A DNA stretch of 64,000 nt from Linyphia triangularis (lineage: Eukaryota; Arthropoda; Arachnida; Araneae; Linyphiidae): the NCBI GenBank assembly GCA_963978545.1, contig OZ021722.1, positions 248,001-312,000 on the forward strand, given 5' to 3'. The notes under the pieces are model-generated. The model was given only the letters and a program-made list of their open reading frames with translations, was not told the DNA's origin and did no database searches. Of the stretch, positions 45,003-56,233 are shown one piece after another. Position numbers and translations under genes: made by a program. Each line of letters starts with the position of its first letter. Position 1 is the first letter of the stretch.

Positions 45003-45250
45003 TAGGATTGATTTATACTAGTCATTCCCTGTACTCGCTATGTTACAATCTTATTGCAACTACTTTGTATAACCACCTTGACATTTGGTACGAAAAAGAT
45101 AACTTAATGAAATGACATAAACTGTTTTCATTTAATGTCTATCAATCAAAAATAGTAAAAGGCATATGGAGCTACAGCAGGATTTCAAATAGAAAATAAA
45201 GTATTTAATTTTTGTCATTTCAAGAAGTGACATGTGAAGGAGTTTTCTAG
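45003..45250. repeat. MITE of the CATTCCCTATACTCG family
   Basis: GTCATTCCCTGTACTCGCTA and TGTTACAAT at the left, then AACCACCTTGACATTTGGTA and TTTTCATTTAATGTCTAT. The right terminus is truncated about 34 bp from the gene B donor at 45283, so the copy lies at the very start of that intron. Confidence 0.65.
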
Positions 45251-45283
45251 AGAGTAGTTCTTAAATTGTATTAAGATTCTTAC

Positions 45284-45432
45284 ACATCGAGAGTGGGCTC
45301 TGTCGTTTGATTGTTTTGAGGCAGCAGGGGGCACTCCATGGAAACGGGAAGAGAAGGTTCAGGGGGGCTATCAGGAACGAAATTCAGGTACGCTCCGACA
45401 GCAAGGCTCACAAGCAGGCCCATCACGACACC
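45284..45432 (-). CDS. Gene B (SLC5), exon for helix and extracellular loop
   Basis: 149 nt; acceptor CTTTTCTCAG, donor GTAAGA. Phase 0 start GVVMGLLVSLAVGAYLNFVP, a membrane helix homologous to GAVLGLLSGIAISGW of gene A. A proline-rich loop (DSPPEPSLPVSMECP) and NNQT, a possible glycosylation site, follow. It ends phase 2 (Asp then split Val). It is the same exon as gene A 4438-4604. Confidence 0.88.
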
Positions 45433-45689
45433 CTGAGAAAAGAACTTACAACTAGACTGAGAGACAATATTACTTGAGTTACTTGTTAAACTATGCGCAT
45501 AATTTTGTATTCAACTTAAATAAGAAAACTTTTAATTAATATTTTACGGATACTCGTTCCAATCATCTCAGAGCTGCTATCATTCAGAATTTGTTTTATA
45601 GATCACGAATCCAGTCGGGGCAAACTTTGACTAAGTTCTACTGTTTACCAAAACCCACCACTCTTTAACTCATTTGTCTTTCCCGGTGA

Positions 45690-45752
45690 GTGAGCCAAGT
45701 TGGCAATAAATACGTCATTAGTGACGTACTATTCGTCGCTATCTTGGCTCAC
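45690..45752. repeat. Short imperfect palindrome
   Basis: GTGAGCCAAGTTGGCAATAA and, inverted, CGCTATCTTGGCTCAC around TACGTCATTAGTGACGTA. About 63 bp in all; the centre is a near-perfect palindrome containing TGACGT. It lies 258 bp upstream of exon 45284-45432 on the transcribed strand. Confidence 0.45.
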
Positions 45753-46224
45753 TTTTAAAAGCTTACCAGAGAATAAAATATTGTTAGCACTCGCCCTCAT
45801 TTAAAATTAAAGAACAATGGGTTACCCCATAAAAAGAATGCTCGTTATTCGGCAATCAGATTTAGCTCAACTTATTTCAAGTTGATTTTTGAATAGTTTC
45901 GACCATTTTTGCTCCAGCAGACGTGCATTCGTCATCAAATAATACTACAAAAGAATTCAGCATTAATGGATTATCTGGGCTCTTTTTTCTGTTCGCAAAT
46001 AGATTAAATAATTATGCTGAATCTACTATAGTTATGTTTTCTGTAATATTAGCTGGTAGAAAAGGGACAAAAATTTATTTCAACTAGGTCCAATACACAT
46101 TTATAAGCACACGGGACAATACAATTAGTTGATCCACGCATTCTGGATTTCTAATTTGTGTAAGAGTAGAAGGAAAAGAATACAAATGTTCCGCACTTAA
46201 TCAGAGAATCGTACATTTGCTTCA

Positions 46225-46410
46225 GTATGAGGAATGTTAATATGAGAGAGTAGTATTAAAAGACATTTTAATAAGAGAGTGGTATTCAAAGAATTTGAAA
46301 TGAGTCTGGTACTCAAAGAATTTTTAGTGAAAGAGGTATTCAAAGAGTTTTTAATGAAAGACTGGTATTCAAAGAATTTTTAATACGAGACTGGTATTCA
46401 AAGAATTTTA
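46225..46410. repeat. Tandem repeat, about 31-bp unit
   Basis: Five to six degenerate copies of GGTATTCAAAGAATTTTTAA plus a GAGACT/GAAAGA spacer. Non-coding, in a gene B intron. Confidence 0.75.
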
Positions 46411-46715
46411 CAATCGCTTTAGAATACCAATAAATCCCATTTAACAGATAATTGTTAAAACTCTTTTCTGATGTTGCACAAAACGATATTTGGTCGTGAA
46501 TGCATAAATTCCTTTTCCTTTTTAATGAATAAATTTTGAAAAGTAGTTTGCCGCCTATTTTGCTGATAAAGATATTTTTCAATAGCATATTTTAGACACC
46601 AATAGAATCGTGTTAGTGAATATAAAATTGCATATAAAGGATTGATATTAAAAACTTTGTTTTTACCCTTCAACAACAGCAGGGGAACAAACAGCGGTCA
46701 TTCGAACTTTCTAAG

Positions 46716-46920
46716 CTCATGTTAAGGTTGGTTGGTTGTATTCAGATTATCTGGCGCCGTCAGCAACACGAGGGCTATAATGGGCCGAAACTTTCGTCAT
46801 TAGACAAGCCAACATACATTTACAAACACCCATGCCAAACACGGGACTCGAACCCGCAACCTCGCGGTCTAGAAGCCAGCACGCTAACCACTATACCGTT
46901 TGGTCGGCCTCATGTTAAGG
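46716..46920 (-). mobile_element. tRNA-derived SINE with 12-bp target duplication
   Basis: CTCATGTTAAGG occurs at 46716-46727 and 46909-46920. Between them, read on the - strand, is a tRNA-like head: ACCAAACGGTATAGTGGTTA (A box) then GCGGGTTCGAGTCCCGTG (B box), with acceptor pairing CCAAAC/GTTTGG. A tail of about 100 bp with AGCCCTCGTGTTGCTGACGG and a CCAACCAACC end follows. This is a complete, young-looking SINE insertion. Confidence 0.88.
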
Positions 46921-47655
46921 AATTATATATTCATTTAAAATTTGCATTCGAAAGCCATATTTACTCATATTTAAAATAAACATATCTAAAATACTATTAG
47001 CTTTTTTTTTATTTGATGGGAATCAATATGTTCCTCACATTTATAGAGGCTTATCATGAATATAACGGATATAAAATGTTTGTTAATAATCTTTTAATTT
47101 GACATTCCATTAATTAAAATATCTAAAAAAGATGCAATAACGTTCGTAGAATTTTTTTTTTAATGAAAATGGAAAAAGCAAAGTATTCAGAACGAGATCA
47201 TAACAAAATTGAGATAATCAAATAAACCACTGAATTCCGTTAGTTTGTAATACTATTAGACGACTCTATAGTCAATTTGAGAAAATAGTTGAACTGAATT
47301 GGTTGTATGGGATTTTTAGCAACAGCTACAAGACGACTATAGTACATGAAAGAATAGTAAACCGCAGTAAATCATACCTCTCAAAAGGGGGAACTGAAAC
47401 GCATTTTTGTCTTGAAGGAAATCGATAAACCCTATCAAGCAGTACAACAATCAGAACGAAACCATTGAAATTCACAAAAACAAATCTTAAATAAAATAAT
47501 GAGTTTTGATTCGCTCTGATCTCGTTTCGATTACTATGCTGCTTGGTGGATTTTTTTTATATAATTGATTAAACTTGATTGCAAATATCTCAACAAATAT
47601 CGATTTGTGAATCCTTCTTGAAGGTGTTATTCAATTCAGAACTCTTTAACTACAC
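46921..47655. other. Gene B intron, no feature
   Basis: AT-rich with no gene or bounded element recognised. Confidence 0.4.
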
Positions 47656-47810
47656 CTCTTGGTTGGTGGTGGTGGTGCACGCTGCCAGAATGAAGACGGC
47701 CAAGTTGGGTCCTGCGAACATCCCGTAGATGAGGATGGTCAGCTTGACGAGGTTCCCCAAAGTAGCCATCACGAACGAAAGAGCGATGCATACTGTGCCG
47801 TAGAGGAGAC
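47656..47810 (-). CDS. Gene B (SLC5), two-helix exon
   Basis: 155 nt; acceptor ATTCCCAG, weak donor GTGTAG. It completes a split Ser codon and reads LLYGTVCIALSFVMATLGNL then VKLTILIYGMFAGPNLAVFI and LAACTTTTNQE. It contains one full helix and most of a second; the GxxxGPxLAVFxLA motif is a strong SLC5 signature. It ends in phase 0 onto GVVMGLL. An (AG)n run lies just upstream at about 47822-47838. Confidence 0.88.
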
Positions 47811-48120
47811 CTGGGAATGGAAAGAGAGAGAGAGAGAGACACTGTTACCATGGAAACAACCTCTTTTCCTCTACTTTGAACAAACACTTCAAGACAACTT
47901 ATTCCGACCTCATTGAATATTGATGTGCTTTGGTGGAACTGAGAGGGTGATTCATAGACCATGATTAAAAAACAAGTAAAAATTTAATTATTTTCTCTTT
48001 TTTATCAACATAAATTTAAATGCAATACAAAACTGTTTGAGCAATATTACTATTTAAGTTGGATTGTGGAAGGATCCATCCTCAATGTAAAACTGAGACA
48101 GTAAGTTAAAAAGCACGTAC

Positions 48121-48319
48121 TGAGAAGCTTTGTGTATAGGACTGGGTTCTTGGCAGCATTGGGGAAGAGAGGTTCTACGAAGTCCTCGTAAGTAACGGCA
48201 GCCAGGGAGTTGACAGCCGAAGAGACAGTACTGAGAGAAGCACTGAAGATGCCCGCGACACACAGACCGGGCAAACCGGGCAAGTGACTCATGCTGCTCG
48301 TGATGAAGTAAGGCATCAA
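48121..48319 (-). CDS. Gene B (SLC5), Na+-site helix exon
   Basis: 199 nt; acceptor TTTCTTGCAG, donor GTACGT. It reads LMPYFITSSMSHLPGLPGLC, then VAGIFSASLSTVSSAVNSLA and AVTYEDFVEPLFP. The STVSSAVNSLAxVTYEDF block is the family's TM8 segment, whose paired Ser/Thr residues line the Na2 sodium site in structurally known members. Both serines are present here, which argues for a working Na+-coupled transporter. Phase 0 in, phase 1 out. Confidence 0.9.
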
Positions 48320-48504
48320 CTGCAAGAAAGTGAACTTTTAAAAGAGACCCATTCCAGATCAAACCACTATAGAAGTATTTGTAAATAGTGTCGCGCTTCA
48401 TATTTTATGAAATAGTGTTACTTATTAATTACATGTTGACATTTAAATTATACTAAAATTACATTGAATATTTTTTTTTTTTTTAATTCGGATTAAGAGG
48501 GTCT

Positions 48505-48675
48505 TAGTAAGGATCTTTCCCTATACTTACAAGCTTTAAGGCCAGTTCACTGAGCAACTACTTTGTATAAAACCTTGACATTTGGAGAGTAGGGTAGGAA
48601 AATTGATCACTAAATGAAATGACATAAATTAACACTCGAAAATGGCGTCTAATATATTTTATAGTTGAAATCCTG
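48505..48675. repeat. MITE of the CATTCCCTATACTCG family, shortened
   Basis: AAGGATCTTTCCCTATACTT at the left, then AACTACTTTGTATAA and CTTGACATTTGG, and TGAAATGACATAAATT. It lies in the 481-bp intron between gene B exons 48801-48936 and 48121-48319 and accounts for about a third of it. Confidence 0.6.
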
Positions 48676-48800
48676 TCAAAGCTTATGCCGTGGTTTCAGC
48701 TGTAATAGTATTTTGCTTTTTTCATTTATCGTGTCATTATCAAAGAATATTAAGCTATTGCGATCTCTATTAGCGAACTTTAAAGAAAGGAATGTCTTAC

Positions 48801-48936
48801 CTGATCTGGAGATTCAATGGGTTTATTAGGCGCCGTCATGGGATCACACGAGTGAAAGTAGGCGTAGACGATGAGTCCACTCATACTGCACATCAAGTTG
48901 AAGCCCACGCACATGGGAATGCTGAGGAGAGTCACG
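48801..48936 (-). CDS. Gene B (SLC5), helix and loop exon
   Basis: 136 nt; acceptor ATGTTGCAG, donor GTAAGA. The first base completes an Ile codon from exon 56145-56233, then VTLLSIPMCVGFNLMCSMSG and LIVYAYFHSCDPMTAPNKPI to SPDQ. A membrane helix is followed by the YAYFxxCDP motif typical of SLC5A5/6/8/12-type symporters. It ends in phase 0. Confidence 0.9.
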
Positions 48937-49229
48937 CTGCAACATGGGTTATTTTTTTTTATTATTTCAGTACAAATCCAGAGTGTATTTGAAAGAGAAA
49001 TTTTTTGTTGACTAACAAATTCAACTAGTTAGCAGAATTTTCCCTTCTAATGCCGAGTTTCCCTTCAGCAATTACAAACGGTGTAATATTTCGGCCGGTT
49101 ATGGAATGTAAAAAATGCTGTATGAAGTTTAAGGATGAAAACAAAGTCATAAGTCAACTGAATAGAATGTTATGCTGTATGTTTTACAAGAAACGTTCCA
49201 CTAAACAAGATTTAGTGTCAATAAAGGAT

Positions 49230-49960
49230 AGAAAACTAGGGGTGTGGAACATCACACAACTTTCAATTACACTATAATATTGGTCTCACTGCATTCAAAT
49301 TTATGGTGTTATTTATCATTTTCATACATTCACTCATTTAAATAAAAATGGACAGTTTGTCTAAATTTTTGCAACAATTTTTATATGAAATTTTTTTTAA
49401 AAAAATAGCAAAATTGGTGATTTTATTCGATTGACATTACATTGTTTTTCTTGTGCGTAAGACCCATAAAAATCAATTGTTTATAGGTAATGCTCAAGGG
49501 CAGAGAGCTCTGGTTAAAGGTACTCGTTTTTCAAAAATTTTACGCTTTTATCGCATATCTATGGGATTTTCGGAGGTGGGGATGTTTAGAACCTCTTAAG
49601 GGGCATTACCACAGCAATTTTGATAAAAATCATTAGACCTGTTTTTTAGAAATCATTGAAAAACGTAATTTTTTTTCAATAACAACTTACTTTTGCGCAT
49701 GTGCGATTGGAACGAAAACCTTAATGGTAGGTGACAAGGTCACCACTAACCCACACTCCAAATTTAACATGGTTGCTCGGGGGTTATGCTAACCCCTTGC
49801 ATACAGACAAACATTTTTTCTAGACAACTCTAGGATGTTCCAAAACGTGGAGAAATGAGAAAAAAAAAATCGAATTTTCTTTTTGACATTCATTACCCTA
49901 TGTATACATATGGGTAATTGAAATTTCAAGCAGCCCAATTCAGCATTTAGATTAAAAATT
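49230..49960 (+). repeat. Dispersed repeat, copy 2 (first at 11320)
   Basis: GGAACATCACACAACTTTCA to CCAAAACGTGGAGAAAT and ATATGGGTAATTGAAA, collinear with 11320-11990. It has diverged by many substitutions, so the insertions are old. No coding frame. Confidence 0.6.
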
Positions 49961-50344
49961 AGAGTTAACCTTTGCAAGAATAGTGGTGCCTTCACGTACA
50001 GAAATGATTTTTATACACACGCTCTAAGCAACTAGCCATTGCGTTGATTTTTTGGACGCAAATCTGAGCTATCGCTAGGTTGAGTTGGCGCTATCAACAT
50101 TCTATGATTTTTTTAGGTTCGATCAGCAAGAGTTTGTATTGAGTAATCGATCACTGTGTACTAGTGATAAATTATTTATTATATTTGCTATTTATTAAAA
50201 GTTAAGTCTAAAGAAGAATTCTTTCACACTACAGTTTAATAAATAAACGATGAAATCTCGCTAGTAGGACAGATCCTTTGAACATCTTTGAGTCGGCGAG
50301 ACCTCTTTTACCCCTGTTGCATTTAAGTATTTAAAAATTTTATT

Positions 50345-50740
50345 ACCACACTGTTAAAAATTTGGTTCTCATTTAGCTGCCACCAACATTTGGTGTTTAG
50401 TTTCACGATTTAATGGTGCTACCTCGGACACCATATTATGGTGATAGGTTGAACCAAAATTCGCGTTTTCGCCGCACCATTTTAGAGTGAAAGGTTGAAC
50501 TAAGATACACGTTTTCGCTACCCCATTTTATGGTGCATGGTTGCACCAAAATTAGTGTTTTCGCTACTCCATTTTATGGTGAAACGTTGAAGAAATATTT
50601 GGGTTTTTGTTACACCATTTTATGATGATAGTTATAACCACGTTTTATATTTTTTGTACCGCATTTTAAAGTTAAGAATGAATCAATATTTACGATTTCT
50701 GCCCTCAACTTAAAGGTGCATTAAATGTTGAATAATGCGT
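50345..50740. repeat. Degenerate minisatellite, about 60-bp unit
   Basis: Six or so units of the pattern CACCATTTTATGGTGA...GGTTGAACCAAAATT...GTGTTTTCGCTA. Similarity decays toward the right end. Each unit has CACCAT/ATGGTG inverted pairs, so each can form a small hairpin. Confidence 0.75.
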
Positions 50741-51430
50741 TTTTTTCCCTTCTTGTTATAGCTGAGGATAGAATATATATTTTTATATTAATATTGTTTG
50801 TATTAAATAATTTTTTTTGTTTAAATTATTACTTTTCCATATATTATATAGTTTTATAAATAATATTTTGTTTATAAATTATTTTAATGTATATTGTATT
50901 ATAAGTAAAAAATAGTTATCATTTGAACATTCAATGAGGATATAACTGCATGGGTTCTTCAGCTAGGACAATGAAGTATAATCATGCATTAATTAAAAAG
51001 TATATCTATTTGGAAACAACCAATATTAAAGTATTGATTTTTTTCAACGAATAAAATATCCACATATAAGTAGCAATATAATGAAAAAAATTATATTTGT
51101 AACAGGCTATTTATTTAAAAACTGAATATATTTATTTATTGTTACCAACAATAACTCTTTTAAATAATTAAAATTATGATCAAATTAACAATTCTCATAT
51201 TTTAGCAAACTATTTTTATAGCCCTGTATATTTCACACAGAATACTTGAACAGGAAAACATTGTTTACTTATTTAAACAGATCTCAAATGCAATCAAAAT
51301 GAGTCACGTGACACCCTCAATTTCATATATTTATTCAAATTTAAATACCAGCTTCACATTATAAATGAAAATACAAAATCAAAATATATTATTAATTGCT
51401 GATTACAAAAAAGCAAATTGAACAGATGTA

Positions 51431-51780
51431 ATTACCATCGATATAGATAAACAACTGGATAGACTGCTCCATTGTCAATGAGAAGAGAAAAACGCGCCGG
51501 GGATTGCGAAGCTGGTGGGAAGTTTAAATAATCACAGTTCACATTTATAGTTGGATGAGAATGCGAAAAACCTTGTAAAGTGTTAGAGTATATATTTTTT
51601 TTGCACATTATTACTACTTAAGGTCTACTATTGACATTTCTGCTGTGTACAACCCAAAATTTTATTTGCAATCCTCGGCAATCCGTATTTTTTATCCCAC
51701 CAATTGCATCTGGCAACGGCTTCATTTTCCCAGCGTTAAGCAGTCTATCCAGTTGTTTATCTATATCGACGGTAATTACA
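51431..51780. repeat. Inverted repeat pair
   Basis: TAATTACCATCGATATAGAT and AACAACTGGATAGACTGCT at 51431-51470 are mirrored by AGCAGTCTATCCAGTTGTTT and ATCTATATCGACGGTAATTA at about 51740-51780. The 270 bp between has further weak mirrored blocks (GGCAATCC/GGATTGC). Probably a hairpin MITE or two opposed copies. Confidence 0.6.
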
Positions 51781-51995
51781 AAACATTTTATGATTAACAA
51801 TACGGTTGGTAAAATTAGCATCCCACTTTCTAAACCACAACTAATCGAAACTTGTGTTACGGTAACCATAACTTCAGATTACCATTATATTTTACCCTTT
51901 TGGACATGTGTATTATACTATCAAACAAATTATGTTTAAATATATTTAAAAAAAAGTAATATATTATAAACATACATTTTTAAAACAGAACAGGT

Positions 51996-52221
51996 GGTAC
52001 TTTTCCCTTAAAGGGCGCTATTGGCAAAAATATCCAAGTACCGTATTGATTCTGTGCTAAGAATTATTTACGTAAGACCAAGCCAAATTATGGCAACCGT
52101 AGGCAGTTCACTTGTTATTAAAAAATGCCGGCTGCTGCCATTTATTGGCAAAAATTACCTTGGCGCAGAATCCGTACCACACTTGGATTTTGCCAATGGC
52201 CTCCTTTAACGGAAAAGTACC
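51996..52221. repeat. Hairpin MITE, about 226 bp
   Basis: GGTACTTTTCCCTTAAAGG at the left and CCTTTAACGGAAAAGTACC at the right. The arms extend inward with ATTGGCAAAA...ATCCAAGTACCG and the complement CGTACCACACTTGGATTTTG. TTCTGTGC/GCGCAGAA also pair. GC-richer than its neighbours; non-coding. Confidence 0.75.
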
Positions 52222-52466
52222 GAAGAGGCATTTTAAAACATTCAGTTGATTTAAAATCTGTAACTGAACACTAAATCGACTTATTACTTTTCAGGCTATA
52301 TTTTTTATCACATTACAGCAACCTTTCATTATGCAATGGTATCATGTAGCTTAAAACAGGATATATATATATTTTTTAAATATTTAAAGTCACCTTCTGA
52401 GCAAGTCATTTTACTGTTATTTGTACTAAATGTAAGTTTTTCATGTTGAAATAGATGAATTCTTAA

Positions 52467-53381
52467 TCTATAATAATAAAACAAGCTGTGTGTCTGTCTG
52501 TGGCTCTGTGAATCTATAGAAACTAAAATTAGAGTAGAGCTCTGAAATTTTCTGCATAAGTAGTTTTGGCCTTCTAATTGTATACATCCCAAACAGAATG
52601 TTAAAATTTTAATTAGTTCTTTTTTAATTTATTAATAAATATGTTACAAAACGATATATAATACGGCTACAGCTCTGAAATTTTCAACATAAATAGTTGT
52701 GGCCTTCTAATTAGATTTTTGATAAACAGAATTTAATTTGATTTTTTTAAAAAAAATTTTAATTAACAAATATTTTACGAAACAATTTGTAATTGGGCTA
52801 CATTTCTGAAATTTTCAAAGCAAGTAGTTTTGGCCTTCAAATTGGACTGACAAAAATAATGTTAAAATTTTAATTTGTTTTTTAATTTATCTTTTCACAA
52901 AAAGCGACTTTGAATAGGCCTAGAGCTCTGAAAGTTTCAACATAAGTAGTTTTATCTCCTAAGTTTGCTTTCCACAAACACGTGTTAAAATAATCTTAAA
53001 GGGGTGTTGTATTAACGGGGAATTTTTTATTTTTCTTGACAAGGGAGAGGCTTCCAGTATTAAGGCTTTACTTAACAATTAGATTTTAGTGAGTGAAGCA
53101 AGCTTATGCTGACGCAGCAATGAACATTTCAGCGCGAGAAGCGAGCCGATGCTTGCATAGCAATGAACCTTTTAAAGAGTGAAATAAGCCTGTTTTTATG
53201 TGTCTATGAACTTTTCAGCTAATGAAGCGAGCTCGATTTTGCGCAGTGATGAACCTTCCGGCGAGCGAAGCGCCAAAAACTGGGTCCTATACACGAATGA
53301 CAGATTTCCACAACGCGAGGCATCACAGCTAGCTAAAATATTACTCATGTTAAAATTTCGTAGCGAAGTACGGGTATTTAG
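52467..53381 (+). mobile_element. Second non-autonomous Helitron-like element
   Basis: It starts TCTATAATAATAAAACAAGC with CTGTGTGTCTGTCTG after an A at 52466. It ends with hairpin TTCGTAGCGAA, then TTAG before a T at 53382. Four degenerate units of about 130 bp repeat inside (GAGCTCTGAAATTTTC, AAGTAGTTTTGGCC). Its 3' part (GCGAGCTCGATTTTGCGCAG, GGCGAGCGAAGCG) is in the style of the Helitron at 1058-1837. The 3' tetranucleotide is TTAG rather than CTRR, so the end is less certain. Confidence 0.6.
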
Positions 53382-54269
53382 TTAGTGAAGAATAATTAAA
53401 AAAAGCTAAGGGACAACCAATAATACTACAAACATACCGAAAAAGATAGCTCACGTTTATATATAATGTTTATTACGAGCAGGGTAGAAATGAAACTTTA
53501 AAGGTCTTTACTTTATTTAGCACACAAAAATATTGTTTTAAATCAGGGTTCCCACACTTTTCATACAAGAAGCTATTAAACACCTTTAATATTTTTCATA
53601 AGGACTAATCTTAACTCGCATACATGCATTAAAAATCGAACCTGTACAAGGTTTTGCATGATAATTAGCATAAACTATCTTATTTAAAAATAAACAACAT
53701 GTTTAAAACCATTAATACGACAGACATATCGAAAATGATTCAAATTTAGTTGGCTCTAATAATAATTCTTATTTTTTTCTAATAGTAATTTAAAATCCCA
53801 GCTTATTTGCTGGAATTTTAAATTACAATTAGAGAAAAATAAGCATTATTATAGGTTTTTATAAATGAAAACTAAAAGTAAGGATTTCTTAAAGAACAAG
53901 ACATAGTAGAAACCTTGTTTATATACAAATTAAATACAAAACATACACTAGATTATTTAAGGTTTTTTTTTAAGAATAAAACTTGTAATAAGTTCTAGTC
54001 TTCTTGAACGGAGCATCTGGTTACTTATCCAGATCATATCCGAACCACGTTCTGGTGCAGCATTGTCTTCATTTTACTTAGATCTATTCCTGCTGCTACA
54101 ATGGCAGGTTATCAAAATTTAAGGGACTTAGAACGTAGCATTATAGTCGGTGCTTGAGAGATGGGATCTCTGAGGTGGTAAATAAATTCGGATTTTCCCT
54201 TTCGATCATTTCACTACTGTACTGTGTGTATCAATTACCCGGTAAAACATCAAATCTCAGACATCTATA
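53382..54269. other. Gene B intron, no feature
   Basis: AT-rich. A short inverted pair (TTAGAGAAAAATAAG/CTTATTTTTTTCTAA) lies near 53770-53850. No gene recognised. Confidence 0.4.
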
Positions 54270-55747
54270 CAGCTAGGAAAATACCTTGAAAGACAGGGAC
54301 CATCGACAACTAAAGAGAATCCTTAAGCAAGATATAAGTCTTTGCAATGAAGAAGCATATTGGCTCTTGGAAGGTCGCATATGACCAAGTTGAATCATAC
54401 GCTGAAATTCAGTTTTAGCAATTTTGAGACGATCAGGAGCTAACCGTCTAGGTTTAGCTGTAACTGGGGGACCTTCAATATGAATAAAATGAACAGTATT
54501 GTGTTTAACAGGTTTATCAGGATCAGGCAATTTAGTAATATCAGGATATTTTTCCAATGTTTTACCATAAACATTATTTATAAACACAGATTTCACTGAA
54601 AATATAGAACAATCACTTATTCTAGCAGGCACTCTTAAATTAGTAGTATTATCAATGAGGCGTTTTTGCCTTAAATCAGGTGATAAATTAAACTCGTACA
54701 AAAAATCAGCTCCTAAAATAGGACAAGAAACATTGCAAATATAAAATGAATATGTGAAATTTCTTCGTAAATCAAAGTTGACGGTGATAGACTTACGACC
54801 ATACACATTTATAGAAGTTCCATTTGCAGCAAGAATGGTTTGGAGAACAGGTGATGACCGTTCTTGCTTGTTAGCAACAATGAGTGATGTGTCACTACCT
54901 GTGAATCGACCAGAAAACTCATGCCCGAGTTTCTGTCAGTTACGAATAAGCGACGAAAAGTTGAGTCCGTTGCATTCACTCTCCTTTCCCTGGTAGGAGC
55001 ATGGTTGAACACACTTTTTGGCACTACCCTTAAATTTCGCATGATACCAGCACCATCGACGACCACGTGAGTTGGAGTGTTGACAATTCCCATTATTCCG
55101 AAAGGGATTTCTTGATCGGAGCTGTGCTACTTCCTCCCGCAATTTGTTTACCTCTTCACGAAGCAAGGCGGCAGTTGAATTCTCCTAAAGAGCGAGGAGA
55201 GGAAGAAGGAACTGATTTAGAGGAAACAGCATGGATGTTCATTGGGTGAACTTCGATAATCCGATCAGCAATTTCTGCGGATTTATCAGACGTTGGAGGG
55301 GATGTAGAGGCTAATATCGTTTGAATTGCCACAGGCATAGTTTGGCTGAAAAGTTTGAGTAACAGGATGTCTTCGATTTTGTGATTTTCAGCTCAGCGTT
55401 TCATATCACGAAGTAGCTCTGAAGGTTTTCGACAGCCGAGACTTTGTCCAGCTAACAACCGACGTATTTCTTGACTGCGGCTTTCATTGCAACGCTCGAT
55501 TATTTTATTTTTTAGGTCCTGGTATGGGTCTGTGGCATGTGATTGCATAATAACATGGCGAACAACAGTTGCAGTATCTGGTGGTAGATGAGCCACTACG
55601 TAGTTATACTTAGTTCTGGATTCGGTGATAGCTCGAGGAGTAGCCAATTCAAATGTTGATTCAATCATATGGCAATGGGTCAGGCTTTATAAACGATGGT
55701 ACGATAACAGCGGCTGTAGCAGGAGCAGTTTCGTCTTGTTGTGCCAT
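54270..55747 (-). pseudogene. Ty3/Gypsy copy 2, gag, protease and start of RT
   Basis: It starts at 55747 (MAQQDETAPATAAVIV). Gag continues at 55668-55393 with IESTFELATPRAITESRTKY and LLAGQSLGCRKPSELLRDMK. The knuckle region at about 55130-55010 reads CWYHAKFKGSAKKCVQPC. The protease has FLVDS at its active site with a frameshift straight after. From 54806 it reads MYGRKSITVNFDLRRNF, CPILGADFLYEFNLSPDLRQ and finally RRLAPDRLKIAKTEFQRMIQ, the first part of the reverse transcriptase. It degrades after about 54350. Compared with copy 1 it is a different, related Gypsy lineage. Confidence 0.8.
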
Positions 55748-55759
55748 TTGGAAACGGAA

Positions 55760-56080
55760 ACCGGTAGTCGGTTTAGAAGCACGTTAATTGCACTTTGCGA
55801 TAGGGTGTTATGAGCAATGATGGTTACCTTCATGTGACTGACTCCATAAGAAATGTCCAATGCGTTATCAACAGCAGTATAAAATTTATTGCACCGCATA
55901 ATTAGTTCTGAAACTCATCGCCATGGGGCCTACTCTGCACCTCACCTCTCTGGACGGAAGCCAGCGTTCGAATGGCGTCAGAGGCGAATTGCTGAGTCAG
56001 AAGTGTGATTGGTCGAAAGGGGAGAAAAGATGATAGCTCCACTTATATGACAACACAATATTAATAACCATTATAACACC
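55760..56080 (-). repeat. Probable 5' LTR/leader of Gypsy copy 2
   Basis: Read on the - strand it begins near TGTTATAATGGTTATTAA and contains CATATAAGTGGAGC (TATA-like) and GGTGCAATAAATTTTA (polyadenylation-signal-like) before gag. The boundaries are approximate and no matching 3' LTR is present. Confidence 0.4.
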
Positions 56081-56144
56081 CGGTTGTAAATCATTTCAAA
56101 ATTGATTCAACACAATTTTTTGTGTTCTAAGCAAAGGAACTTAC

Positions 56145-56233
56145 ATTCTTGATCTCTTTAGGTTTTGCACCGACATCAATCGTTGTAGAGCTATTTGCGA
56201 TCCACCGTATGTTGAGAGGCCAAATAGCATGCC
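56145..56233 (-). CDS. Gene B (SLC5), short helix exon
   Basis: 89 nt; acceptor TGATACAG, donor GTAAGT. GMLFGLSTYGGSQIALQRLM then SVQNLKRSR. The GxxxxLSxYGxSQxxxQR motif is highly typical of SLC5A5/6/8/12 members. It ends with AT, completed to Ile by exon 48801-48936, so these two exons are directly joined across a 7.2-kb intron. It begins in phase 0, whereas exon 60443-60597 ends in phase 2, which shows that one exon is missing between them. Confidence 0.88.

Noticed and set aside
46225..46410. CRISPR-like array
   Set aside because: The 31-bp units are contiguous and degenerate with no unique spacers; an ordinary tandem repeat in an animal intron.
46840..46908. Functional tRNA gene
   Set aside because: A and B boxes and an acceptor remnant are present, but the sequence continues into a SINE tail and is bounded by a 12-bp duplication, so it is a SINE head.
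47659..47916. 85-codon + strand frame
   Set aside because: Antisense to the SLC5 exon 47656-47810, whose frame, splice sites and family motifs are clear.
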